Source: Streptomyces glaucescens (GTDB lineage Bacteria > Actinomycetota > Actinomycetes > Streptomycetales > Streptomycetaceae). Taken from it: 64,000 nucleotides of DNA. The notes beneath the pieces were generated by a model. It was not told the DNA's origin. It made no database searches and saw only the letters and a program-made list of their open reading frames with translations. The stretch is taken from NCBI RefSeq assembly GCF_000761215.1, contig NZ_CP009438.1, positions 1,751,001 through 1,815,000 of the forward strand. Reading direction: 5' to 3'. Shown here piece by piece: positions 34,485 to 44,351 of this stretch (position 1 is its first letter; each line of letters opens with the position of its first letter). The position numbers and the translations under genes were made by a program.

Positions 34485-35647
34485 CGGGCGAGCACCTCCC
34501 TGGCGAGCTGGCGGTAGGCGGCGGCACCGACGGAGTTGGAGGCGTAGGTGGTGATCGGCTCACCGGCGACCGTGGTCTCCGGGAAACGCACCGTGCGCCC
34601 GATGACCGTGTGGTAGACGTGGTCGTCGAAGGCCTCGACGACCCGGGCGAGCACCTCGCGGCTGTGCACGGTGCGCGAGTCGTACATCGTGGCGAGGATG
34701 CCGTCGAGCTCGAGCTCCGGGTTGAGCCGCTCCTGGACCTTCTCGATGGTCTCGGTCAGCAGCGCCACGCCGCGCAGGGCGAAGAACTCGCACTCCAGCG
34801 GCACGATCACCTTGTGCGCGGCCGTCAGCGCGTTGACCGTGAGCAGGCCGAGCGAGGGCTGACAGTCGATCACGATGTAGTCGTAGTCGGCCAGCAGCGG
34901 CTTGAGGGCGCGCTGGAGCGACGACTCGCGGGCGACCTCGGAGACCAGCTGGACCTCGGCCGCGGAGAGGTCGATGTTGCTGGGCAGCAGGTCCATGTTG
35001 GGGACCGCGGTCTTCAGCAGCACCTCGTCGGCCGACAGGCCCCGCTCCATGAGCAGGTTGTAGACGGTGAGGTCCAGCTCCATGGGGTTGACGCCGAGGC
35101 CGACCGACAGCGCGCCCTGCGGGTCGAAGTCCACGAGCAGCACGCGGCGCCCGTACTCCGCGAGCGCGGCGCCCAGGTTGATGGTGGACGTCGTCTTGCC
35201 GACGCCGCCCTTCTGGTTGCACATCGCGATGATGGTCGCGGGCCCGTGATCGGTCAGCGGGCCCGGGATCGGGAAGTACGGCAGCGGGCGTCCGGTCGGG
35301 CCGACGCGCTCACGGCGCTGGCGGGCCGCGTCGGGCGCGAGCGTGGCCGCGTACTCGGGATCGGGCTCGTACTCGGCGTCGGGGTCGTAGAAGTGCCCCT
35401 CGGGCAGGTCCTCGTAGTCGGCGAAGTGGTTGTGGGGCGCGCCACTTCCGTCGCCGGCCATGGCGTTCACGTGATGGCCATCCATGCTCTGGGGTGCTGT
35501 CTGAGCCATGTGGGGGCTGGTCTGGCTCTGGTGGGCTGCGAAGGTACGGACAGCGACGGAGCCGACAGCCTCGAGCCCCGCGGAGTCCTGGCCCCGCGCA
35601 GGCATTCCTGGTTGACCACCCCCGGGAGAAAATGTCGACTCATTCAC
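34469..35647 (-). CDS. ParA/Soj-like ATPase
   Basis: 392 residues. The first about 150 are a low-complexity, Asp/Glu/Tyr-rich extension (DYEDLPEGHFYDPDAEYEPDPEY). Then comes a ParA domain: deviant Walker A CNQKGGVGKTTSTINLG, LLVDFDPQGALSVGLG, and DYDYIVIDCQPSLGLLTVNAL. It is a second ParA, distinct from the oriC-linked one. It probably positions DNA or a protein complex and, given the downstream scpA-scpB, may act with condensin. The GTG start at 35647 follows AGGAGG by 11 bases. A long upstream frame exists but is unsupported. Confidence 0.9.
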   Translation of the reverse strand: MNESTFSPGGGQPGMPARGQDSAGLEAVGSVAVRTFAAHQSQTSPHMAQTAPQSMDGHHVNAMAGDGSGAPHNHFADYEDLPEGHFYDPDAEYEPDPEYAATLAPDAARQRRERVGPTGRPLPYFPIPGPLTDHGPATIIAMCNQKGGVGKTTSTINLGAALAEYGRRVLLVDFDPQGALSVGLGVNPMELDLTVYNLLMERGLSADEVLLKTAVPNMDLLPSNIDLSAAEVQLVSEVARESSLQRALKPLLADYDYIVIDCQPSLGLLTVNALTAAHKVIVPLECEFFALRGVALLTETIEKVQERLNPELELDGILATMYDSRTVHSREVLARVVEAFDDHVYHTVIGRTVRFPETTVAGEPITTYASNSVGAAAYRQLAREVLARCHAE

Positions 35648-36029
35648 AAGTCGTCTTACCTCCTTGGTGACCAGGAAACTTCTAGACAAGGTCAGCGTGG
35701 CACCATGCCGACGTTCGGCGACTCTATGGCGTGTCGGGCGTCCGCAGCAACACAATCCGCCGGACCCGGCCCGATGTGTCGGCAATGAAACACCCCGCTG
35801 TCAAGGGCGTATGAGTGTCGCACAGCAGGTTTCACCGGTGTGCGAATCGGTCGAAGGGTTACGTTCGAGGCGAGTTGACCGAGCGTCGCAAAGTGACCAT
35901 ACACACATCCGGCCGGACCTTGTCGGGCAAGGTCCGGCCGGATGTTCACGGTTGACGACCCCTGTTGACGAATCGCCTTTTCCGTAGGGATGACTTGAAC
36001 CAGTCGCTCGGTCGCGGACCGGCGGGGGG
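35648..36029. other. Gap between parA-like and ald genes
   Basis: 382 bases. It holds the promoter of the parA-like series at the left (not resolved) and the ald terminator at 35906-35944. No gene is supported. Confidence 0.6.
35906..35944 (-). terminator. Terminator of ald
   Basis: Perfect 17-bp stem (CATCCGGCCGGACCTTG and its complement) with a TCGGG loop, about 85 bases after the ald stop codon; one of the strongest hairpins in the window. Confidence 0.92.
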
Positions 36030-37154
36030 TCAGCCGAGGAGCGACTCCAGCTCCACGTGCTCCAGGCCGTGCGCCTCGGCGACCTCCTTGTAGACGACCT
36101 TGCCGTCATGGGTGTTGAGACCCTTGGCGAGCGCGGCGTCGCGGCGCAGCGCCTCGACCCAGCCGTTGTTGGCCAGCGACACGATGTACGGCAGCGTCGC
36201 GTTGGTGAGGGCGTTGGTGGAGGTGTTCGGGACGGCGCCGGGCATGTTGGCGACGCAGTAGAAGATCGAGTTGTGGACCTGGAAGGTCGGCTCGGCGTGC
36301 GTGGTCGGACGGGAGTCCTCGAAGCAGCCGCCCTGGTCGATCGCGATGTCGACAAGAACACTTCCGGGCTTCATCCGGGAGACCAGCTCGTTGGTGACGA
36401 GCTTCGGGGCCTTGGCGCCCGGGATGAGGACGGCGCCGATGACGAGGTCGGCGTCCAGGACGGCCTTCTCCAGCTCGAAGGAGTTGGACATGACGGCCTT
36501 GACCCGGGTGCCGAAGATCTTGTCGGCCTCGCGCAGCTTGTTGATGTCGCGGTCCAGCAGCGTCACGTCGAAGCCCATGCCGACGGCGATCTGGGTGGCG
36601 TTCCAGCCGGAGACGCCACCGCCGATGACGACGGCCTTCGCCGGGGTGACGCCGGGGACTCCGCCGGGCAGGACACCGCGGCCGCCGTTGGCGCGCATCA
36701 GGTGGTAGGCGCCGACCTGAGGGGCCAGGCGGCCCGCGACCTCGGACATCGGGGCGAGCAGCGGCAGCGCGCGGCTGGGCAGCTCGACCGTCTCGTAGGC
36801 GATGGCGGTGGTGCCGGACTCGATCAGCGCGTCCGTGCACTCCTTGGAGGCGGCCAGGTGCAGGTAGGTGAAGAGCGTCTGGTCCTTGCGCAGGCGGTGG
36901 TACTCCTCCGCGATCGGCTCCTTGACCTTCAGCAGCAGGTCGGCGGCGGCCCAGACCTCGTCGGCGGTGTCGAGGATCCCGGCGCCGGCGGCGACGTACT
37001 CCTCGTCCGTGATCGAGGAGCCGAGGCCGGCGCCCCGCTCGATGACGACCTGGTGGCCGTTGCGCACCAGCTCGTGCACGCCGGCGGGGGTGATGGCCAC
37101 CCGGAACTCGTTGTTCTTGACCTCGCGGGGGATGCCGACCTTCACGTCGATCAC
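36030..37154 (-). CDS. ald: Alanine dehydrogenase
   Basis: 374 residues, the usual size. It has the VGIPREVKNNEFRVAITPAGVHELV N-terminus, Lys in LLKVKEPI, the HLAASKECTDAL segment with the catalytic His, the NAD fold AVVIGGGVSGWNATQIAVGMG, and the C-terminal MPGAVPNTSTNALTNATLPY block. It catalyses reversible NAD-dependent deamination of L-alanine to pyruvate. The GTG start gives the family N-terminus MIDVKVGIP. A stem of AATGAAGGC / GCCTTTCATT lies about 100-130 bases upstream and may be its operator. Confidence 0.95.
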   Translation of the reverse strand: MIDVKVGIPREVKNNEFRVAITPAGVHELVRNGHQVVIERGAGLGSSITDEEYVAAGAGILDTADEVWAAADLLLKVKEPIAEEYHRLRKDQTLFTYLHLAASKECTDALIESGTTAIAYETVELPSRALPLLAPMSEVAGRLAPQVGAYHLMRANGGRGVLPGGVPGVTPAKAVVIGGGVSGWNATQIAVGMGFDVTLLDRDINKLREADKIFGTRVKAVMSNSFELEKAVLDADLVIGAVLIPGAKAPKLVTNELVSRMKPGSVLVDIAIDQGGCFEDSRPTTHAEPTFQVHNSIFYCVANMPGAVPNTSTNALTNATLPYIVSLANNGWVEALRRDAALAKGLNTHDGKVVYKEVAEAHGLEHVELESLLG

Positions 37155-37251
37155 GGTCCTTGGCTCAGAGGGGGGTGTGGTACGTGACATACCCGGATGT
37201 AACAAGGCACACCGGGAGACACCGCAGGAGAACGTGCGGCAGAGCCAGTCT

Positions 37252-37306
37252 AATGAAGGCGTTCCCGCTGTCTAGCCTTTCATTGCATCAATCTTCAGTG
37301 GATGCA
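37252..37306 (-). promoter_or_regulatory. Candidate operator upstream of ald
   Basis: AATGAAGGC at 37252-37260 and GCCTTTCATT at 37275-37284 form an inverted repeat with one bulge and a 14-base spacer. TGCATC-N11-GATGCA (37284-37306) follows. The region is lower in GC than the neighbouring genes and overlaps the end of the STAND-like gene. Confidence 0.4.
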
Positions 37307-39375
37307 CTACGGATTTCGCAGGCATTACCTCCGTGTTCCGGTTGTCGATCTTCCGGATCGCCCTCCTGCCCGGTCTCTTGCGGCTCTTCCCCCAGCATGC
37401 GCTCGGCCGCGCTGCGGTGCAGTCCGGCCGCCGTGGGGTCGCCGAGGTGGTCCAGGGTGTCGGCCAGCCGCAGGTGCAGCGCCGCCTGCAGCCGCGTGTC
37501 CTCCGCCCGGCGCGCCCACTCCACCGCCTCCTGGCAGGTGCGCAGCGATTCCTCGGGCCGGCCCGCGTACTCCTGCACCCGGGCCAGTTCGCTCAACGCC
37601 CGCGCGTGCGCGGCGACGTCCCCGAGCTTGCGGTACCCGGCGACCGCCGCCCGCCAGCCGCGGGCCGCCTCGCCGTAGCGGCCCGCGTAGGTGTGGGCGG
37701 CGGCGATCCGGCCGTACAGCCGGGCGGCGTCGGCGCGCTCGTCGCGGGCCAGGCGCTGGGCCAGCGCCCGGCCGTACCAGTCTGCGGCCCGGTCGTAGTC
37801 GCCCAGCTCCTCGTGGGCACCGCCCACGGATTCCATCGCGCGGCCGGTCGCGTACGGGTCGTTCGCCTCCCGTCCCGCGTCCAGCGCGGCCCGGTAGCGC
37901 ACCAGCGCCTCGGCGGTACGCCCGGTCTGCGCGTCCAGGTCGGCCAGGTTCAGCAGGGCCGCCGCCCGCTCCCGGGGCAGCCGCTGCCGCTCGGCGACGT
38001 CCAGCACGAGCTGGTGGATGCCGTACAGGTCGGGGGCCGCGGCCTGGGTGCCGAAGTGCGCGACCAGCGTCCGCACGAGCTGGGACAGCAGCCGCCGGGC
38101 CAGCGTGTCCAGCTCTCCGTCGGCGACCGCGAGCCGGGCCGCGGCCAGCAGGGCGGGCCGGCGGATGCGCAGCCAGTCCTCCGCCGCGCGCGGGCTGGGG
38201 AAGCGCAGCGAGCGGGGCATGCCGAGCAGCTTGGCGCGGGCCTGCGGGGAGTCCGTCTCGGTGATGGCCCGGCAGGACTGGAGCAGCCGGACGGTCCGCT
38301 CCAGCATCCGGGCGCGGGCCAGCTGGAGCTCGGCGGGCTTGTCCTGGGTCTCGGTGAGGGCGCGCAGCAGCGGGTGCAGGGCGCCCGGCACCTCGTACTG
38401 GGGCAGCGGCGAGTCCACCCCCCGCAGCACGCCGAGGGCGACGAAGTCGTCGAGGGCGGTGCGGGCCGCGCTGACCGAGCAGCCGGCCAGCGCGGAGGCG
38501 GTGTGGGGGTCCACGTACCCGGCGGGGGCCAGGGCGAGCAGTCGCAGTATCCGGGCGGCCGGGGCCGGCAGGGCCGCGTAGAGGAGCCGGAACACCCGGC
38601 TGAGCGGGGTGCCCGCGGTCTCCTCGTCGTCCCCGGCGCGCAACTGCTTGGCGAGGTCCGCGACGGCCGACTTGGGGCGGGCGGCCAGCCAGCCGCCGGC
38701 CAGCATCAGCGCGGCGGGCTGTGCCTGGCACTCCTCGACCAGGGTCTCGGCGGCGCGCGGGTCCACGGTGATCCGCACCGAGCCGGCGCGCCGGGACAGC
38801 AGCTCCACCGCCGACTTGGTGTCCAGGCCGCCCAGGGTGCAGGGGCGGACGTCGGCGATCCCGGTCAGCGGACCCTGTGCGACGGCGACGGCCAGGCAGT
38901 CCGGGGCGTCCGGCAGCAGCGCGTCGACCTGCTCGGCGTCGGCCGCGTCGTCCAGCAGCAGCACCGTCCGGCGGCCGGCCAGGGCCGCGCGCAGCTCCGC
39001 CGCGAGGTCGTCCACGGCGGCTCCGGCGGGGGCCGGCAGCCCCAGTCCGGCGAGCAGGTCCCGGGCGGCGCGCTCGGTGGGGACGGGGGTGCCGTCGGGT
39101 TCGCTGAGCCGGGCCCGCAGCACCCCGTCCGGGTAGCGGCCGGCGACCTGCCGGACCAGTTCCTCGGCGAGCGCGGTGCGGCCGGAGCCGGGCCGGCCGG
39201 CGATCAGCAGCACGCGGGCGCGGGGAGCCTTGCGGCCTGCCAGGGTGTCGAGTCCGGCGCGCTCGATGTCCGCGCGCAGTTCCTTCAACTCCCGTGTGCG
39301 GCCCAGGAAGAACAACTCCGGCGACGTGTGTCCCGACAGCTCCAAGCCGCCTGTGTCCACCGCCTGATCCGTCAC
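37288..39375 (-). CDS. STAND-like P-loop NTPase with TPR repeats
   Basis: 695 residues. Region about 25-210 is a P-loop NTPase: Walker A AGRPGSGRTALAEEL, Walker B TVLLLDDAADA, and a downstream LALAPAGYVDPHTASALAGCSVSAAR winged-helix-like segment. From about 450 to 660 are TPR repeats (ALVRYRAALDAGREANDPYATGRAMESVGGAHEELGDYDRAADWY). There is no DNA-binding or effector domain. The architecture matches STAND regulators such as the ATPase/TPR part of AfsR, but without the SARP domain. The GTG start is 8 bases after GGGAG. Function unknown; a signal-sensing scaffold is likely. Confidence 0.8.
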   Translation of the reverse strand: MTDQAVDTGGLELSGHTSPELFFLGRTRELKELRADIERAGLDTLAGRKAPRARVLLIAGRPGSGRTALAEELVRQVAGRYPDGVLRARLSEPDGTPVPTERAARDLLAGLGLPAPAGAAVDDLAAELRAALAGRRTVLLLDDAADAEQVDALLPDAPDCLAVAVAQGPLTGIADVRPCTLGGLDTKSAVELLSRRAGSVRITVDPRAAETLVEECQAQPAALMLAGGWLAARPKSAVADLAKQLRAGDDEETAGTPLSRVFRLLYAALPAPAARILRLLALAPAGYVDPHTASALAGCSVSAARTALDDFVALGVLRGVDSPLPQYEVPGALHPLLRALTETQDKPAELQLARARMLERTVRLLQSCRAITETDSPQARAKLLGMPRSLRFPSPRAAEDWLRIRRPALLAAARLAVADGELDTLARRLLSQLVRTLVAHFGTQAAAPDLYGIHQLVLDVAERQRLPRERAAALLNLADLDAQTGRTAEALVRYRAALDAGREANDPYATGRAMESVGGAHEELGDYDRAADWYGRALAQRLARDERADAARLYGRIAAAHTYAGRYGEAARGWRAAVAGYRKLGDVAAHARALSELARVQEYAGRPEESLRTCQEAVEWARRAEDTRLQAALHLRLADTLDHLGDPTAAGLHRSAAERMLGEEPQETGQEGDPEDRQPEHGGNACEIRSASTED

Positions 39376-39572
39376 GGGCCACACTCCCGTCCCACCTGCA
39401 CGTGCACAGCCCGCCGGGTCTCCGACCGGGCGTTTCCAGAGCCTAGTTCACGCTCTGCGACGATCCCGGTGGAGCACGGCGGCGGCGTCCCCCGATCGGA
39501 TCAGGCGATGGTCACACCGGTGGGGGTGACCAGGGGATCGGAAGGCGGACAGGGGGCGGACCGGTGGGCGGA

Positions 39573-40199
39573 TCAGGAGGAGAACGGCCGGGCCGGCCAG
39601 GGCGCCTCCGCCGGGCGCAGGGCGTCCAGTCCGTCCCCGGTCCGCGCGGCGACCAGCGACAGCACGCCCACGACCAGGCAGTTGTTGTGGAGTTCCCCGG
39701 CGAGCACCCCGCGCACCAGCTCCTGGACCGGCACCCGCTCCAGCTCCATGTCGGCCTCCTCGTGCTCGACCGCGAAACGCTCGCCCTCGGCCTCGGAGAG
39801 ATCGCGGGCGAGGAAGATCCGTACGGCCTCGTCACAGCCGCCGGGCGTGGTGTACACGTCGGTCAGCACCCGCCAGTCCTCGGCCTTGACGTGCGCCTCC
39901 TCGTACAGCTCGCGCTGCGCGGCGTGCAGCGGGTTCTCGCCCGGCACGTCGAGCAGTCCGGCCGGGATCTCCCACAGCTTCTGGCGCACCGGGTGCCGGT
40001 ACTGGCGCAGCACCAGGACGCGGTCGGCCTCGTCCAGCGCGAGCACGGCCACCGAGCCGGGGTGGACCTGGTAGTCACGGGTGACCGCCGTGCCGTCGGG
40101 CATGACCACCTCGTCGGTGCGGACGGAGGTCTTCGCGCCCCGGAAGGGGGTGTCCGTGGCCCGGATCTCCCACTCCTCGGGGGTGTCCTTGATCGTCAT
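39573..40199 (-). CDS. NUDIX hydrolase, ADP-ribose pyrophosphatase type
   Basis: 208 residues. The NUDIX box reads GLLDVPGENPLHAAQRELYEEAH; the usual Gly after the glutamates is His, but the catalytic REL..EE glutamates are present. The preceding RQYRHPVRQKLWEIPAG segment and the C-terminal VPVQELVRGVLAGELHNNCLVVGVLSL fit ADP-ribose diphosphatases. It likely hydrolyses ADP-ribose or related nucleoside diphosphates to AMP. GGAAGG precedes the ATG. It lies just after the pyrG terminator on the same strand. Confidence 0.88.
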   Translation of the reverse strand: MTIKDTPEEWEIRATDTPFRGAKTSVRTDEVVMPDGTAVTRDYQVHPGSVAVLALDEADRVLVLRQYRHPVRQKLWEIPAGLLDVPGENPLHAAQRELYEEAHVKAEDWRVLTDVYTTPGGCDEAVRIFLARDLSEAEGERFAVEHEEADMELERVPVQELVRGVLAGELHNNCLVVGVLSLVAARTGDGLDALRPAEAPWPARPFSS

Positions 40200-40241
40200 G
40201 CCCTGTCCTTCCAGACGTTCAGAAGAAGACGTACAGAAAAA

Positions 40242-40279
40242 GCCGGGGCGCGTCCCCGTCGTGAAGGACGCACCCCGGC
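40242..40279 (-). terminator. Terminator of pyrG
   Basis: A 14-bp stem with one mismatch (GCCGGGGCGCGTCC with GGACGCACCCCGGC) is followed on the minus strand by a T-rich run (TTTTTCTG), a classical rho-independent form. Confidence 0.9.
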
Positions 40280-40297
40280 CACCGTACAACCGTCGAG

Positions 40298-41956
<1,659 letters not shown>

Positions 41957-42478
41957 GGCCAAGAGGGGGCTCCCGTGGTCTCGGTCTGGGGGTGCGGTGC
42001 GGCCGTCCGGTCCGGTGGGACACCGGGGTTCTCCTGGAGGAGCCGTCGCTGCGGTTCGGGGGTTCTACGCCCACCGGTCCACGGGCTACCAGGGTATCAG
42101 CGCCGCGGCCGGATGGCTTCCGGCGACGCTGCGCGCACGGCCCGCCACGGACGTGCACCACTCACGCCCTCCCCGCCCCCTGCTCACCCGTTCGGCGCAG
42201 ACCGGTTCTCCGGACCGGGACGCAGATCATCTACGTGCGTCGTATCCTGCTCGGACACTCGCTGCCGAGCCCGCCGGCCGAACGGCACCACCCCAGCCCG
42301 TAAGAAACCGGAACAACGAGAGCTCGTCAGATCGTTGAGTGACGACTGTCGTCCCGGGGCCAACGGCTCGGCGACGGTTTTGCTTCACAGCTCAACGACG
42401 CACTACAACGACCCCTTGACCGCACTGAGCGACAGCCCCCTGTTCGGGGCTACGTGGCCGTTCGACTGGAGTTAGCAC
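41957..42478. other. Long divergent intergenic region, pyrG and GH15 gene
   Basis: 522 bases without a supported gene. The right half (about 42300-42440) is less GC-rich and contains a TTGACC hexamer near 42417, a plausible promoter element for the GH15 gene. Several short inverted repeats are present but none is convincing. Confidence 0.5.
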
Positions 42479-44281
42479 GTGGCCGGGCGCATCGAAGACT
42501 ACGCACTCATCGGAGACATGCAGACCGCTGCCCTGGTCTGCCGGGACGGCACAGTCGACTGGCTGTGCCTGCCCCGCTTCGACTCGCACGCCATCTTCGC
42601 CGGTCTGCTGGGCACCGAGGAACACGGCTTCTGGCGGATCGGCCCGGCGCACGCCGCCGACGCCGAGCCGCCCGTCGCGGCCCGGCGCGGCTACCGCGGC
42701 GACTCCCTGATCCTCGAGTCGGAGTGGGACACCCTGCGCGGCACGGTCCGCGTGATCGACTTCATGCCGCCGCGTGACGGCGCCCCCCAGCTGATCCGCA
42801 TCGTGGAGGGCGTCTCGGGCCGGGTCCCCATGCGGTCGGCGCTGCGGATGCGGTTCTCCTACGGCCGGGTGGTGCCCTGGGTGCACAAGCACGAGGGCCG
42901 CACCGTGGCCGTGGCCGGCCCCGACTCGGTCTGGTACGACACGCCTGCCGAGACCGAGGGCAAGGAGCTGACCACCTACTCCGAGTTCACGGTCTCCCCC
43001 GGTGAGCGGGTGGCGTTCACCCTCTCCTGGCAGCCCTCCCACAAGGAGGCGCCGCCGCTGCCGGAGCCCGAGCAGTCGCTGGAGGCGACGGAGGACTTCT
43101 GGCGGGAGTGGGTCGAGCACTGTACGTACCACGGCCCCTACCGGGAGCCGGTGATCCGCTCCCTGATCACGCTGAAGGCGCTGACGTACGCGCCGACCGG
43201 CGGCATCGTCGCCGCCCCGACCACCTCCCTTCCGGAGGAGATCGGCGGCGTGCGCAACTGGGACTACCGCTACACCTGGCTGCGGGACGCGGCGATCACC
43301 CTGTCGTCGCTGCTGCGCACCGGCTACCGCGAGGAGGCCCGCGCCTGGCGCGAGTGGCTGCTGCGGGCCGTCGCCGGCGACCCGGAGAACCTGCAGATCA
43401 TGTACGGCATCGCGGGTGAGCGCGAGCTCGGCGAGGCCGAGCTGGACTGGCTGCCCGGCTATGAGAACTCCGCCCCGGTCCGGGTCGGCAACGGCGCCGC
43501 GCACCAGCTCCAGCTGGACGTCTACGGCGAGGTCACCGAGGCCCTGCACCTGGCCCACATGACCGGCCTGTCGCGCAGCGACTACGCCTCCCTGCTCCAG
43601 CTGAAGCTGATCAGCTACCTGGAGAAGCACTGGCAGGAGCCCGACGAGGGCATCTGGGAGGTGCGCGGACCGCGCCGCCACTTCGTGCACTCCAAGGTCA
43701 TGGCGTGGGTCGCCGTCGACCGCACGATCAAGCTGATCGAGTCCGGCGACGCGGACGGCCCGCTGGAGCGCTGGAGGGAGCTGCGCGACGACATCCACCG
43801 CGAGGTGTGCGAGAAGGGCTACGACAAGGAACGCAACACCTTCACGCAGTCCTACGGCTCCAAGGAGCTGGACGCCTCGCTGCTGCTGATCCCGCAGGTG
43901 GGTTTCCTGCCCCCGGACGACAAGCGGGTGATCGGCACCGTCGAGGCGATCCAGCGCGAGCTGTCCACCCCGGACGGGTTCATCCTGCGCTACCCGACCT
44001 CCGGGGAGGACGAGGGCGTCGACGGCCTGCCCGGCGACGAGGGCGCCTTCCTGGCCTGCTCGTTCTGGATGGCCGACGACCTGGCGATGATCGGCCGCGT
44101 CGACGAGGCCCGCAAGCTGTTCGAGAAGCTGCTGTCCCTGCGCAACGACCTCGGACTGCTCGCCGAGGAGTGGGACCCGCGCCTGCAGCGGCAGGTCGGC
44201 AACTTCCCGCAGGCCTTCAGCCACGTCCCGCTGATCGACACCGCGCTGCGGCTGACGGCCTCCGGCGCGTACGGCGGCTGA
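42479..44281 (+). CDS. GH15 glycoside hydrolase, trehalase-type
   Basis: 600 residues. The N-terminus IEDYALIGDMQTAALVCRDGTVDWLCLPRFDS and the (alpha/alpha)6 barrel with RNWDYRYTWLRDA, the GVDGLPGDEGAFLACSFW block containing a catalytic Glu, and AEEWDPRLQRQVGNFPQAFSHV are typical of the actinobacterial GH15 trehalase group (about 600 residues, cytosolic, no signal). It would hydrolyse trehalose to glucose, although glucoamylase-like activity cannot be excluded. GTG follows TGGAG. First of three plus-strand genes, with 70- and 49-bp gaps. Confidence 0.88.
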   Translation: MAGRIEDYALIGDMQTAALVCRDGTVDWLCLPRFDSHAIFAGLLGTEEHGFWRIGPAHAADAEPPVAARRGYRGDSLILESEWDTLRGTVRVIDFMPPRDGAPQLIRIVEGVSGRVPMRSALRMRFSYGRVVPWVHKHEGRTVAVAGPDSVWYDTPAETEGKELTTYSEFTVSPGERVAFTLSWQPSHKEAPPLPEPEQSLEATEDFWREWVEHCTYHGPYREPVIRSLITLKALTYAPTGGIVAAPTTSLPEEIGGVRNWDYRYTWLRDAAITLSSLLRTGYREEARAWREWLLRAVAGDPENLQIMYGIAGERELGEAELDWLPGYENSAPVRVGNGAAHQLQLDVYGEVTEALHLAHMTGLSRSDYASLLQLKLISYLEKHWQEPDEGIWEVRGPRRHFVHSKVMAWVAVDRTIKLIESGDADGPLERWRELRDDIHREVCEKGYDKERNTFTQSYGSKELDASLLLIPQVGFLPPDDKRVIGTVEAIQRELSTPDGFILRYPTSGEDEGVDGLPGDEGAFLACSFWMADDLAMIGRVDEARKLFEKLLSLRNDLGLLAEEWDPRLQRQVGNFPQAFSHVPLIDTALRLTASGAYGG

Positions 44282-44351
44282 GCGCGCCGCCCGGGCCGGG
44301 CCGCCCTACGCTGGGAGGTACCGGAACCCCCTGGGCGGAAAGGGGGCGGCC

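Noticed and set aside
35906..35944. Insertion-sequence end or attachment site
   Set aside because: The perfect 17-bp hairpin sits at the expected distance after ald and has no second copy; it is a terminator.
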